In this document: piece by piece, positions 20,346 through 30,047 of the stretch | Numbering within the stretch: the first letter of the stretch is position 1 | Layout of the letters: the number at the start of each line of letters is the position of its first letter | Assembly: GCA_003554145.1 (NCBI GenBank) | Contig: PWFS01000100.1 | Coordinates: 1-44,174, forward strand | Source: Halobacteroidaceae bacterium | GTDB lineage: Bacteria; Bacillota; Halanaerobiia; B1SED10-174 | Length of the DNA stretch: 44,174 nucleotides | Direction of reading: 5' to 3' | The notes under the pieces: model-generated | The model's database searches: none | Told to the model about the DNA's origin: nothing | What the model saw: the letters and a program-made list of their open reading frames with translations, nothing else | Program-made: the position numbers and the translations under genes

Positions 20346-21071
20346 CTATTTTGCGGCCACCACAAGCATTTCAAAATCTTCTGGAGTCAGGGGGTTTTCC
20401 CGGGAAAAACTTTCCAAACGCCCCCCGAAAATATCAATTCTTTTAAAGCCCAAAGTTTTTAACCTCCAGGTAATTTCACTGGGCATATAAAAACGTTGAT
20501 TGCAATTTAACACCTTCTTCTCTCCCTGATCATCCCTGACCTCCAGCTCAAAACTTTCCCGCAGGGTTAAAAAATCAAAATCTCCCATTTCCTCCCGGTG
20601 ATAAAGAGCATAAAGAGCGTTAGGGGTGGTCAAAATAAATTTACCCTTCTCTTTTAAGGCCCGGGCAGCATTCTGTAAAATCTGAAAATCCATTTCATCC
20701 TTTTCCATGAGAGAAAAAGCACCCTCGCAGATGGTCAGCACTGCATCAAATTCATTCCGATAATCAATGCTGCGGGCATCTTCAATAATAAAATCTACGG
20801 CGAGGTCCTCCTGTTCTGCTTTTTCCCGGGCCCGGGCCAGCATTGAGGCGGACAGGTCAATTCCCACCAGGTTGCAATAGCCCCGCCGGGCCAGTTCCAA
20901 TAGATGCCGGCCGGTGCCACATCCAATGTCCAGGATCCGCTGCTCCCGGCTCCCATCCAGTTCTCTTTCTATAAAATCAACCTCGCCCGCGGTGCCCTGA
21001 ACATAGGGTTCTTTTTCATATTTTTTTCCGAAACTGATATATAGTTCTTCATACCATTTTTTATTCTCCAT
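20346..21071 (-). CDS. Class I SAM-dependent methyltransferase
   Basis: RILDIGCGTGRHLLELARRGYCNLVGIDLSASMLARAREKA. Confidence 0.9.
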   Translation of the reverse strand: MENKKWYEELYISFGKKYEKEPYVQGTAGEVDFIERELDGSREQRILDIGCGTGRHLLELARRGYCNLVGIDLSASMLARAREKAEQEDLAVDFIIEDARSIDYRNEFDAVLTICEGAFSLMEKDEMDFQILQNAARALKEKGKFILTTPNALYALYHREEMGDFDFLTLRESFELEVRDDQGEKKVLNCNQRFYMPSEITWRLKTLGFKRIDIFGGRLESFSRENPLTPEDFEMLVVAAK

Positions 21072-21624
21072 AACTTCCTCCTCCTTTCCTGATTAGCACT
21101 CCTACCCGCCGGGGATGATCCTGCACCAGCTTCTCACCGGGAACACCCCTGATCATGTTCCATATCAATAGATCTCCTCCCCCTGAAGAGATAAAAATTG
21201 CCCCCCACAGGGTTAATTCAATTATCCCGGTTATCAGGCCCAGGATCCAGGGGAAAAACCCCAGAATAACCACCGGGCCCAGTAAAACCAGGCGGTAACC
21301 CCTGGCCGTAATTGGCTGCTGACAGTGGCAGTAGGGGGTCATCCAGTTGAGAAAACCAAATTTAACTGCTCCCCAGCCCCCCGGGGCCAGCAGGGCAATA
21401 ATCAGGCCGTGCAGCCCTTCATGCAGAACAATTCCCAGGGCCAGGAGAAGGGGCAGGAGCAGAAGAGAAAGGGGAAAAAATCGGGCAAACAGACTCAAAG
21501 AGACAATCTGCCCCCACCACAGTAAAAAATGTAAAAGGAGCCCCACCCCCAGGAAAATTATAAAAAGCCGGATAGCCCAGAAACCCGCTTCTTCTATGGT
21601 AGTAGTTTTCTGGTAGCGTTCCAT
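21061..21624 (-). CDS. DUF3267-like membrane metalloprotease-like protein
   Basis: Four or so TM segments with VLHEGLHGLI (HExxH); WMTPYCHCQQPIT. Confidence 0.75.
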   Translation of the reverse strand: MERYQKTTTIEEAGFWAIRLFIIFLGVGLLLHFLLWWGQIVSLSLFARFFPLSLLLLPLLLALGIVLHEGLHGLIIALLAPGGWGAVKFGFLNWMTPYCHCQQPITARGYRLVLLGPVVILGFFPWILGLITGIIELTLWGAIFISSGGGDLLIWNMIRGVPGEKLVQDHPRRVGVLIRKGGGSYGE

Positions 21625-21729
21625 TTTTTTCCTCCCTGTAAGCGAGCAGACCCCCCCAAATTTTCCCCGACCCGGAAAAAAGTGGGGTTTCGTATCCGGC
21701 TTTACCGGACAAACTCCTCTATTAATATT

Positions 21730-22575
21730 TTACATATCTTTTTTCCTGCAAACAACAGCAATATTGTCCGAATCCGGGGAGTATTGTTTCCCGGTAATGT
21801 GGGCAAAAAATCCCACGGGGGAAAAGCCATTCTTCTCCAGGAGGCGTTCCAGGTCGGACCGGGAATATAGCAGGTCCCAGATGCGGTAAATTTTTACATC
21901 CTCCTCCTGAGCCCAGATCAGGTGCTGATCCAGGAAGGCTTGCTCCTGGGGGTAATAAAAGGTTTCGCTCAGGGCCAGGTAGGGCTTATTGCTCCAGAAA
22001 TCGTCCCGGTCCAGCTCCCAGGTTCGGCCTTCTGCTTCGGGACCACGGCTGGCAGGAATATTTACATCGAAAACAAAAACCCCCCCGGGCCGCAAAGCTC
22101 TCCCAATACCTGCCAGCACCAGGTCCCGATCGGTTGGAATCAGGGCACCCAGATCACAATAGATCAAAAGAACAGCATCAAAACACTCCCTGTACTCCAG
22201 GGACCGGTAATCCATTTCCCGATATTCTAACTGCAGTCCCTCTCCCGCAGCCTGCTGCCGCCCATACTCCAGGGATAGCGGGGATATATCCAGTCCCAGG
22301 ACCTGATAACCTGCTCGGGCCAGGGGCAGAGCATAAAGGCCGGGACCGCAACCCAGGTCCAGAATTCGGGCCGGGGGGGAAGGCAGTACCTCCTCCTGCA
22401 GCCACTGCAGAGAAGCATCAATGTTGTCCCGGGAGCGGCTGGCGGCTTCCCAATCCGGATCCAGGTGAGCCTCTAAAAGATGCTTAGAAATATGGGGATC
22501 GTTCCACATTTGATTGGTCCCCGGGCTGAACACCGGGGGCCGCCGGGTCATTTCCTCCAGGCGCATAATGTCCAT
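21730..22575 (-). CDS. Class I SAM-dependent methyltransferase
   Basis: RILDLGCGPGLYALPLARAGYQVLGLDISPLSLEYGRQQA; LRPGGVFVFDVN. Confidence 0.9.
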   Translation of the reverse strand: MDIMRLEEMTRRPPVFSPGTNQMWNDPHISKHLLEAHLDPDWEAASRSRDNIDASLQWLQEEVLPSPPARILDLGCGPGLYALPLARAGYQVLGLDISPLSLEYGRQQAAGEGLQLEYREMDYRSLEYRECFDAVLLIYCDLGALIPTDRDLVLAGIGRALRPGGVFVFDVNIPASRGPEAEGRTWELDRDDFWSNKPYLALSETFYYPQEQAFLDQHLIWAQEEDVKIYRIWDLLYSRSDLERLLEKNGFSPVGFFAHITGKQYSPDSDNIAVVCRKKDM

Positions 22576-22647
22576 TTATTATTCCTCCTTGCCTTTTTCT
22601 TTTCCTGCAATCACTCGTACCCCAGGATCAGGTTCCCGGAAAAAAAT

Positions 22648-23283
22648 TTAACCGGGCGAAATAATCCTCTTAAAAGCCCGGCCCAGCAGGCGAGAAAAAA
22701 CACTTCCTTCAGGAGGAACTGATTTCAGATCATCAGCTACCCGCAGAAAAAGGGGGATTTCAATATGATAAGCCAGCCATTCCTCGGTTCTGATAGTCGC
22801 AGCAGACCGGGCCTGGAAATAAATATGATCAAAGCGCCCCTCTAATTTCAACCGGTTGATCTCCGGAAAAGTTTCCTCCTCCATTATTTCTTCCTGGATT
22901 TTTTCCACTAACCGGATGGCTTTTTTTTCCCGCTTTTTGAAACCACAGGAAATCTCTACGTCATTATCCGTATTGTAGTGGCCGTGCCCGTGAATCTCTA
23001 TCAAAATTTCCGGACTGCTGCGAATTATGGCCTGTGAATAGTCTGTTTTCAAACTCTTATTGGGATCAATAAAATAATTGCCAGCACAGATAAAGGAGGC
23101 CTGTAATTCTCGGGCCAGGTTCCGGCCCAGAAAACCCGCATTCTCATCCCCTGGTCTCCGGGAGGGGGTGGGCATAAAGGGCTGCCCCCCGGGGGTATGG
23201 TGAGGCACTCCCACGGTTATCGAGGACCCTTCTTTTAATTCAACAAGTAAAAATCCCAGGTCTGAGCTGTGCATAATATCCAC
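22648..23283 (-). CDS. N-formylglutamate amidohydrolase-like / zinc hydrolase-like protein
   Basis: VPHHTPGG, RPGDENAGFLGRNLA, DPNKSLKTDYSQAI, ILIEIHGHGHYNTDNDVEISCG. Confidence 0.5.
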   Translation of the reverse strand: MDIMHSSDLGFLLVELKEGSSITVGVPHHTPGGQPFMPTPSRRPGDENAGFLGRNLARELQASFICAGNYFIDPNKSLKTDYSQAIIRSSPEILIEIHGHGHYNTDNDVEISCGFKKREKKAIRLVEKIQEEIMEEETFPEINRLKLEGRFDHIYFQARSAATIRTEEWLAYHIEIPLFLRVADDLKSVPPEGSVFSRLLGRAFKRIISPG

Positions 23284-23305
23284 CCGGATCCCCCCTCTCT
23301 ACCGG

Positions 23306-24304
23306 TTAAATCCCAATGGGACAATCATAAAAAATATGGGCTTCTGCTTCCAGGTACTGGCGGTTCATGGCCTCGGTCTCCAGGTAGGACATGAAGATCC
23401 GGGAGACAGGAACCGTCATTTTCAGAAGGTAAAAATTTCGATAGTTCTCCTCCTGATCCAGGCCGCAGAAGGAGCGGGCCACCTCCAGGCTAAAGGTACA
23501 GGAAAGAAAAGATCGTTCTATTTCCTTAAAATCCCCCTCGGTAGCCATACCCCGGTAGAGCGCCACTTCCTGCCGGTCCTGCAGTTGAAAAAAAGCCTGA
23601 ATAAAACCTGTCCTGTCCCGGAGATATTCTGCCCTGATTTCCCGGCAACCTTCTCCGGAAAAAATATCCGGCAGGCGAGGCACCTGGCCCCGAAAACGAG
23701 TCAGTCCCATTTCAGCAGCAACAATGGCCATTCCCTTTATCCATTCCCCCGAGGAGGGGTTAAGAACCATTATATCTGCAGTTTTTTCCTCGAGCCCTTC
23801 CAGGCCCTTTTCTGCCATATAGGCCTGCAGATCCCGGGCAAGAGCCGGTGAGCCTCTGCGGCTCTCCAGGTCCAACCTCTGCCCCCCGGCAATAAATTCG
23901 GAATTGCTCTCCAGCCAGCTCCGGGCCTTTTGGGCCCTGTTTTTTATTTCTTTAATTTCTTTTTCCCTGCGCTGGGGGTCGATATCGCGAATCAGGGGCC
24001 GGGAATAATCACTGATCCTTTTTTTCAGTTTTTCCAGGTCAGTGGAATCTAACCGTTGGGAATCAGGTTCAAATTGCATTCTTTGCACCCATTCGGCGGG
24101 GAGGTCCCAGTAGCGACCGGCATCCTCAAAACCGGTAATGTGCCAGCGGAACATGGCCCATTCTGGCCAGACCTGCCCCACATAACCCGGGGTTCGGCGG
24201 CCGTCCAGAAGACGCCCAGTGTTGCCGGCCATCAGAAATTCCAGCTTGCCGGGCACAAAGCAGGAATCGGGTTTGCGTTCCGAATCCGATTGATGAATAC
24301 CCAT
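23306..24304 (-). CDS. Putative ADP-ribosyltransferase-fold (R-S-E type) protein with an uncharacterised N-terminal domain
   Basis: C-terminal VALYRGM (R251), SFLSCTFSLEVARSF (S-T-S-like 268-272), YLEAEAHIF (ExE 319-321). Confidence 0.5.
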   Translation of the reverse strand: MGIHQSDSERKPDSCFVPGKLEFLMAGNTGRLLDGRRTPGYVGQVWPEWAMFRWHITGFEDAGRYWDLPAEWVQRMQFEPDSQRLDSTDLEKLKKRISDYSRPLIRDIDPQRREKEIKEIKNRAQKARSWLESNSEFIAGGQRLDLESRRGSPALARDLQAYMAEKGLEGLEEKTADIMVLNPSSGEWIKGMAIVAAEMGLTRFRGQVPRLPDIFSGEGCREIRAEYLRDRTGFIQAFFQLQDRQEVALYRGMATEGDFKEIERSFLSCTFSLEVARSFCGLDQEENYRNFYLLKMTVPVSRIFMSYLETEAMNRQYLEAEAHIFYDCPIGI

Positions 24305-24795
24305 CAGACCGCCCTCCCCTTTATCAGTTCCAGCACCTCCTGGATCCGGGAAATTTTCCAGTAATCCCCCTGCGGTTCCTTTTCTGCAGTCAACCAGGCG
24401 GCCTTCATTCCCAGGCGGCGAGCTGGAATAATATCTTTTTCCAGATTATCCCCAACCATCAGGCACTGCCCCGGGGGATAGCCTACTTTGCGGCAGATAT
24501 TGCGGAAAAAATCCAGGTGGGGTTTCTGACTTTTCAACTCCTGGCCGGTGAGAAAGAAATTAAAATAATGGGCGATTTGGCCCCGCTGGAGGGCCCGGCG
24601 CAGCATTTCTCCATTGGAGGAACGAGCACTGGAGGCCACGGCCAGGGTAAAATCCGGTTTCAGCTCCTTCAGGGTGGGGGCCACCCCGGGCAGAACCTCT
24701 ATTTCCGGCCACTCCAGCATGGGACCTTCATAATGGGGAAAATCCCGCATCAGGGTATCCCCCCAATCGAAAATAACTGCTTCGATTTTAATCAT
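24304..24795 (-). CDS. HAD superfamily hydrolase
   Basis: VIFDWGDTLMRDFP; AVASSARSSNGEM; CLMVGDNLEKDIIPARRLGMKAAWL. Confidence 0.9.
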   Translation of the reverse strand: MIKIEAVIFDWGDTLMRDFPHYEGPMLEWPEIEVLPGVAPTLKELKPDFTLAVASSARSSNGEMLRRALQRGQIAHYFNFFLTGQELKSQKPHLDFFRNICRKVGYPPGQCLMVGDNLEKDIIPARRLGMKAAWLTAEKEPQGDYWKISRIQEVLELIKGRAV

Positions 24796-24825
24796 CCTGC
24801 TCCCCTTTCCTTTCCTTTCCTTCGC

Positions 24826-25698
24826 TCAGTGGGCTCTGTACAGGCGCAATCTCTGAAATAGCCAGGGCGCAATCAGGGTAACCCAGAAACCCATAATAGT
24901 ATAACGGAGCCAGGTCATAACGGGGTAAATCAGTTCCTGATCCTCGGTAATCCCGGGAATATTAATAAACAGGGTTCGAGTGATTTCCCGCAGCCCGAAG
25001 AAAACCAGGAGACCCAGAACCACCTTGATAATATTCTGAGATATATTGGCCTTTTCTGACCAGCCCACCAGCTCTTTTTCCAGGCCATAACCCCAGAGGG
25101 TTCCCAGGAGAAATCCGGCAGTCATAGGGCCATCACCCTTGTTGTGGAGCAAAAACAGGAGAAAAATTGCCCCGCCACTGAGCAACAGGTAGCGGCTTAA
25201 TTCAACTCCCCGGGGCCGATGCTTCCAGGCCAGTTCATAAAGGGCCAGGGCTGTCAGGCCGATGGCAATTCCAAAAATGATATCGATGGGGAAATGAACC
25301 CCCAGGTAGATCCGGGAAAATGAAACCAGGGCCACCAGAATTCCGGCCCCGATATAGGCCCAGCTCTTATTTATATGCCGGGCCAGAAAACCCCAGAACC
25401 CCGTATTACCCTGGGCATGTCCGCTGGGAAAGGCAAATCCTTCCTGATCAATTAACCGCAGGTCCCAGGGGGGTCTCTCGGTAATAAAATTGTATTTGCA
25501 GGCAGAATTAAAATATGCAGAAAGGATAAAAATAATTGCAAAGCCAAAGGCAAATTTTTTGCTCATCAACCAGTACAGGAGGGGAATGGCCAGCATATAG
25601 AATTCCAGATCCCCCAGCATGGTTATCAACTGCCAGAACCTGTCCCAAAACGGTGTGGACCACTGCTGCACCCAGATAATGAAACTGGTATCAACCAT
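24826..25698 (-). CDS. PAP2 superfamily phosphatase
   Basis: KYNFITERPPW, FAFPSGHAQG, SRIYLGVHFPIDIIFG motifs; start moved to ATG 25698 (MVDTSFIIW). Confidence 0.9.
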   Translation of the reverse strand: MVDTSFIIWVQQWSTPFWDRFWQLITMLGDLEFYMLAIPLLYWLMSKKFAFGFAIIFILSAYFNSACKYNFITERPPWDLRLIDQEGFAFPSGHAQGNTGFWGFLARHINKSWAYIGAGILVALVSFSRIYLGVHFPIDIIFGIAIGLTALALYELAWKHRPRGVELSRYLLLSGGAIFLLFLLHNKGDGPMTAGFLLGTLWGYGLEKELVGWSEKANISQNIIKVVLGLLVFFGLREITRTLFINIPGITEDQELIYPVMTWLRYTIMGFWVTLIAPWLFQRLRLYRAH

Positions 25699-26398
25699 TA
25701 CTTTTCCCTCCCTCCAGTATTCGGGGAAGCTGTTTAATCTCATCAATTATGTAGTGGGGCTCCAGGGACCCCGGATCGCAGCTACTATCCTCCCGCAACC
25801 AGCAAACCTGCAGCCCCGCCTCCAGGCCGCCCCTGATATCCGATTCCAGGCTGTCTCCCACCATAAGTATCCGGGAGTGGGGGGGCTGGCCTGCCGCCTT
25901 TCGAGCCTGTTCAAAAATGGCCGGGCCTGGTTTGGCTACCCCCAATTCCTCCGATATAATCAGTTCCTGGAAAAATCCTCCCAGCCCCGCCCCTTCCACT
26001 CTGCGACGCTGAACCCTGGATAATCCATTGGTCAGTAGGATCAGGGGATAATGGGGTTGCAGCTTTTCCAGTACTTCCCGGGCCCCGGGGAGCAGGAAGG
26101 TAGCCTGGCTCAAATAATCCAGGTAGGTTGAACTCAAGTTAACCGGGTCTCCTTCTACCCCCATTTGGTTTAGAAATCGCCGGAAACGTTCGCTCTTCAA
26201 TTTTTCCGCAGAAATCCCTCCTGCTTCAAATTCTCTCCAGATCCTGGAATTAACCTCTCGATACAGTTCCAGGAGTTGAACCGGGTCTCCCTCCAGGCCG
26301 GCCTCCTGAAAAGTCCTGGCCAGGGCCCATTCCTCCCCCTGATCATAATCAAAAATAGTCCCATCCGCATCCAGAAAAATCGCTTCGTAATCAGTCAC
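25691..26398 (-). CDS. HAD superfamily hydrolase (YjjG/noncanonical nucleotidase-like)
   Basis: AIFLDADGTIFDYDQGEEWALARTF; LILLTNGLSRVQRRR; ILMVGDSLESDIRGG. Confidence 0.88.
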   Translation of the reverse strand: MTDYEAIFLDADGTIFDYDQGEEWALARTFQEAGLEGDPVQLLELYREVNSRIWREFEAGGISAEKLKSERFRRFLNQMGVEGDPVNLSSTYLDYLSQATFLLPGAREVLEKLQPHYPLILLTNGLSRVQRRRVEGAGLGGFFQELIISEELGVAKPGPAIFEQARKAAGQPPHSRILMVGDSLESDIRGGLEAGLQVCWLREDSSCDPGSLEPHYIIDEIKQLPRILEGGKSNG

Positions 26399-26423
26399 AA
26401 AAAAACCTCCCTGAATTCAGGGC

Positions 26424-26446
26424 AAAAAACCCCCTGCCGGGGGTCT
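26424..26446 (-). terminator. Rho-independent terminator after glnS
   Basis: Minus strand ACCCCCGGCAGGGGGT followed by TTTTT. Confidence 0.8.
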
Positions 26447-26450
26447 TTGC

Positions 26451-28127
26451 TCATTTTTTCTTCTGCATCCTGGCCCAGGTATCCCGCAGGGAAACAATAC
26501 GGTTAAAAACCAGTTTTTCACTCCCGGGATCCCGATTAAAATAGCCCTTGCGTAGAAACTGAAAACGGTCTCCCGGCTTACTCTCAGCCAGGGCCGGTTC
26601 GACCAGGCAGTCTGAAAGGATTTCCAGGGAGTTGGGATTTAAATGATCCAGGAAATCCCCTTCCTCTTCAGGATTTTCCCGCTCAAAAAGGTGATTATAG
26701 ATCCGGACCTCCGCTGGCCGGGCCTGGGCAGCGGAAACCCAGTGGGCCGTTCCCTTAACCTTGCGGCCATCCCTGGACCATCCGCCCCGGGTTTCTGGAT
26801 CATAGGTGCATCTCAGCTCCGTTATTTCCCCGGTGTTGGGGTCCTTTTTATAATCCACGCATTGGATATAGTAAGCACCCTTTAACCTGATTTCTCTTCC
26901 GGGAGCAAGGCGGAAAAACTTTTTGGGAGGATCTTCCCGGAAATCATCCTGCTCGATATAGAGTTCCCGGGAAAAAGGAATGGATCGATGACCCAGTTCT
27001 GGCTGTTCCGGGTTTATCTCAGTTTCCAGGTATTCTGTTTTTCCCTCGGGATAATTCTCAATTATCACCTTCAGAGGTTTAAGAACTGCCATCATCCGGG
27101 GTGCTCTCCAGTTTAAGTCCTGGCGAATACAGTGCTCCAGCTGGGCGATGGAGATCAGGCTGTTGGTTTTTGCCACACCGCTCCGATCGCAAAAATCCCA
27201 GATGGCCTCCGGGGTATAGCCCCGGCGCCGGAGCCCGCAGATAGTGGGCATGCGGGGATCATCCCAGCCGTCCACATAACCCCCTTCTACCAGCCGACGT
27301 AATTTTCTTTTACTCATAACCGTATGGCTGATATTCAGGCGGGCAAATTCTATCTGCTGGGGTGGTTCAGAAAAGTCCAGGTTTTCCAGGAACCAGTTGT
27401 AAAGAGGGCGGTTATCTTCAAACTCTAAACTACACAGGGAATGGGTAATACCTTCAAAAGCATCGGAAAGGGGGTGAGCATAGTCATACATGGGATAAAT
27501 AACCCATTTATCACCGGTCCGGAAGTGGGGGGCCTGCTGAATTCGGAAAATAACCGGGTCCCGCATATTCATATTGGGAGAACTCATGTCAATTTTTGCC
27601 CGCAGGACCCGGGCCCCGGTGGGAAACTCTCCGGCCCGCATCCGGGCAAATAGGTCCAGGTTTTCTTCAATAGAACGATTTCTATAGGGGCTTTCCTGCC
27701 CGGGCCGGGTAAGGGTTCCCCGGTACTCCCTTATTTCCTCCTGGCTCAGGTCACACACAAAAGCCTTATCTTTTTTGATTAACTGCACGGCGCACTGGTA
27801 CATCTGCTCAAAATAGTCAGAGGCAAAAAAGAGGCGATTCTCCCAGTCCGCCCCCAGCCATTTTATATCTTCCTTGATGCTTTCCACAAACTCTTCTTCT
27901 TCTTTGGTGGGGTCAGTGTCATCAAAACGCAGGTTAAATTTCCCGTCATTGGCCAGGGCCAGCCCGTAATTAATCAGAATGGCCTTGGCACTGCCAATAT
28001 GAATATATCCGTTGGGCTCCGGGGGAAAACGAGTATGCACTCGTCCCCCATATTTATTATCCTCACGGTCCTGATCAATAATTTTTTGAATAAAGTTTTC
28101 CTTCAGGGCAGAATAGTCCTTACTCAT
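26451..28127 (-). CDS. glnS: Glutaminyl-tRNA synthetase
   Basis: [62 protein letters not shown]. Confidence 0.97.
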   Translation of the reverse strand: MSKDYSALKENFIQKIIDQDREDNKYGGRVHTRFPPEPNGYIHIGSAKAILINYGLALANDGKFNLRFDDTDPTKEEEEFVESIKEDIKWLGADWENRLFFASDYFEQMYQCAVQLIKKDKAFVCDLSQEEIREYRGTLTRPGQESPYRNRSIEENLDLFARMRAGEFPTGARVLRAKIDMSSPNMNMRDPVIFRIQQAPHFRTGDKWVIYPMYDYAHPLSDAFEGITHSLCSLEFEDNRPLYNWFLENLDFSEPPQQIEFARLNISHTVMSKRKLRRLVEGGYVDGWDDPRMPTICGLRRRGYTPEAIWDFCDRSGVAKTNSLISIAQLEHCIRQDLNWRAPRMMAVLKPLKVIIENYPEGKTEYLETEINPEQPELGHRSIPFSRELYIEQDDFREDPPKKFFRLAPGREIRLKGAYYIQCVDYKKDPNTGEITELRCTYDPETRGGWSRDGRKVKGTAHWVSAAQARPAEVRIYNHLFERENPEEEGDFLDHLNPNSLEILSDCLVEPALAESKPGDRFQFLRKGYFNRDPGSEKLVFNRIVSLRDTWARMQKKK

Positions 28128-28191
28128 CCAATCAGCCTCCTTGAAATATTACCCTAAACCTTTCGTTATTTACGGCCAGTTATCCTTCCTA

Positions 28192-29337
28192 TTACCGTAA
28201 AAACCAGAGTCCAAAACGCTGATAGAGATCAATTAAATACATCATAATGCGGCCCGGTGTCTCTATGGCATGCCCGGCACTATTTTTTTCCAGCCAGTAA
28301 TTGGTCAGATCCCGATAAAAGGGCATGCCCCGGTCGCTGTTGGTCAAAATTATTAAACCGGCTCCGTCTTCAGGGATGAGGGCCATATTGGCCTTCCAAC
28401 CCCGATTGGAGCCCCCATGCCCCAGCAGGTGCCTGCCGTCGGGGAGTATGGTTATCTGCCATCCCAGGCCGTACCCTCCGGCCTGTTCTGTAAACATTTC
28501 CCCTAATTCCGGGTCAACTGCTCCTTCAAAAACCGCGAGGGCATATTGTAAAAAGAGGGCCAGATCTGCCGCAGTTGAATAGAGACCCGCGGCAGCCCTT
28601 TCGGCAAAAAGATAATTGGGCAGCACCCCATTATATACTGAATAGGGTAGGGCCACCTGTCCCGCCATTTTTTCCTCCCAGTTAAAGGTGCTGTCCTTCA
28701 TTCCCAGGGGCTGCAGCACTTCTTCGGACATATAATCAGCAAAATCTCTTCCGGTTAAATCTTCCAGGGCCTGCTCCAGCACGGTATAGCCGCCGCCGGA
28801 ATATCTAAATTCCTGACCGGGGGTTGCCACAATTTCCACCGCCCTGCTGCCCGGCGCACTACCCTCCAGGGCCTCCACCAGGGAGGGCTTTTCTTTTGCC
28901 GAGGTATATCCCAGATAACCACCGGGGCCCAGTCCCGCACTATGGCTTAAAACCCGGCGCAGGGTTATTTCCCTCAGATCATGGGAACTATCCGGCAAAT
29001 TCCAGCTCTTTAAATAATCCTGGAGGGGATCATCCAGGTCCCAGGCTCCAGATTGGACCAGGCGCAGAGCTCCCACTGCGGCCACAGGCTTGGAAATTGA
29101 AGCCACCTGGAAAATTGTTTCCGGTGTGACCGGCATTCTTTTTTCCTGATCCTGATACCCCCAGCCCTCCAAAAGAGATATTTCCCCCTTTTCAATCAGG
29201 GCTACCGCCACTCCGGGAACCCTGTACTTCTCCATTAATTCCTCAGTCCTGGCCCGGAAGTTATCCGCCTGAACCCCCTGAGCCCCAAAAAATGACAGGG
29301 TTACTATCAGCAACATAATTATTAAAATCCGGGTCAT
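28192..29337 (-). CDS. Serine hydrolase (beta-lactamase / penicillin-binding class C family), secreted
   Basis: Signal peptide MTRILIIMLLIVTLSFFGAQGVQA; FQVASISKPVAAVGALRLV (SxxK); YSGGGYTVLEQ; ORF-track start at 29736 is over-extended; ATG 29337 chosen. Confidence 0.88.
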   Translation of the reverse strand: MTRILIIMLLIVTLSFFGAQGVQADNFRARTEELMEKYRVPGVAVALIEKGEISLLEGWGYQDQEKRMPVTPETIFQVASISKPVAAVGALRLVQSGAWDLDDPLQDYLKSWNLPDSSHDLREITLRRVLSHSAGLGPGGYLGYTSAKEKPSLVEALEGSAPGSRAVEIVATPGQEFRYSGGGYTVLEQALEDLTGRDFADYMSEEVLQPLGMKDSTFNWEEKMAGQVALPYSVYNGVLPNYLFAERAAAGLYSTAADLALFLQYALAVFEGAVDPELGEMFTEQAGGYGLGWQITILPDGRHLLGHGGSNRGWKANMALIPEDGAGLIILTNSDRGMPFYRDLTNYWLEKNSAGHAIETPGRIMMYLIDLYQRFGLWFLR

Positions 29338-29357
29338 CTCCAAACCCCTTTCCCATT

Positions 29358-29552
29358 TTAATTGAAAAAAATATAGAGCAGGGAAATCATAAGAATCAAA
29401 AGAAGAGCGAGGCCCCCCATCAGCATGGTGGGACTCATGAAAATAAAGCGGGGTGGATCCTCCTGTTCCTTTCCCCGAATTCTTTCTCCACAATTGGGGC
29501 ATTTGCGGCTCAGCCGCGAGATTATCATCCTGCAGTTCGAACAACGGTTCAC
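29358..29552 (-). CDS. Small zinc-ribbon membrane protein
   Basis: MNRCSNCRMIISRLSRKCPNCGERIRG plus a C-terminal TM helix. Confidence 0.75.
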   Translation of the reverse strand: MNRCSNCRMIISRLSRKCPNCGERIRGKEQEDPPRFIFMSPTMLMGGLALLLILMISLLYIFFN

Positions 29553-29643
29553 GGGGTTCCCTCCCTCCAGTACTGTAGGAAACCATATTAGTAATTACGT
29601 TAAAAAATTTGTTTTTCCTGTAATCTGCCACTACAGAAGAGAA

Positions 29644-29679
29644 AAAAACCGGGGACCAATGACCCTGACCCCGGTTTTT
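29644..29679. terminator. Terminator-like hairpin
   Basis: aaaaaccgggg ... ccccggttttt. Confidence 0.6.
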
Positions 29680-30047
29680 ACTATACAGGAAAAGGGGGTT
29701 ACAGTATAATAAAAAAAAGAATTGCATTACCCCCATTTATAAATGTAATGGGCTGCCTGCTTCAAAAAACATAGCCTGATAAACCGTTCTTATTTCTTCT
29801 CCCCAGGCTTTACCTGGGCCGGTACCTGCCTTAGAAACTTGCACAAAGTTTCCGGGTACCCTGGATATTTTGCGCATCAGAGGAATCAGCCTGATCATCC
29901 CTTTTCTTTTTCCTGGTGCAACCCCATATATCCAGTTATCACGGAACGATAACAATAAATTTTACAGAAAAACCCTGCCAGCTCATCACCCCACTAAAAA
30001 AAAGGGGGACTTCATGCCAGTTTAGATTAAAGGAGAGGATGATTTTT

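Noticed and set aside
29338-29736. N-terminal extension of the beta-lactamase-family ORF
   Set aside because: The extension covers the separate zinc-ribbon gene in another frame and precedes a clear signal peptide at MTRILIIMLL; the start was moved to 29337.
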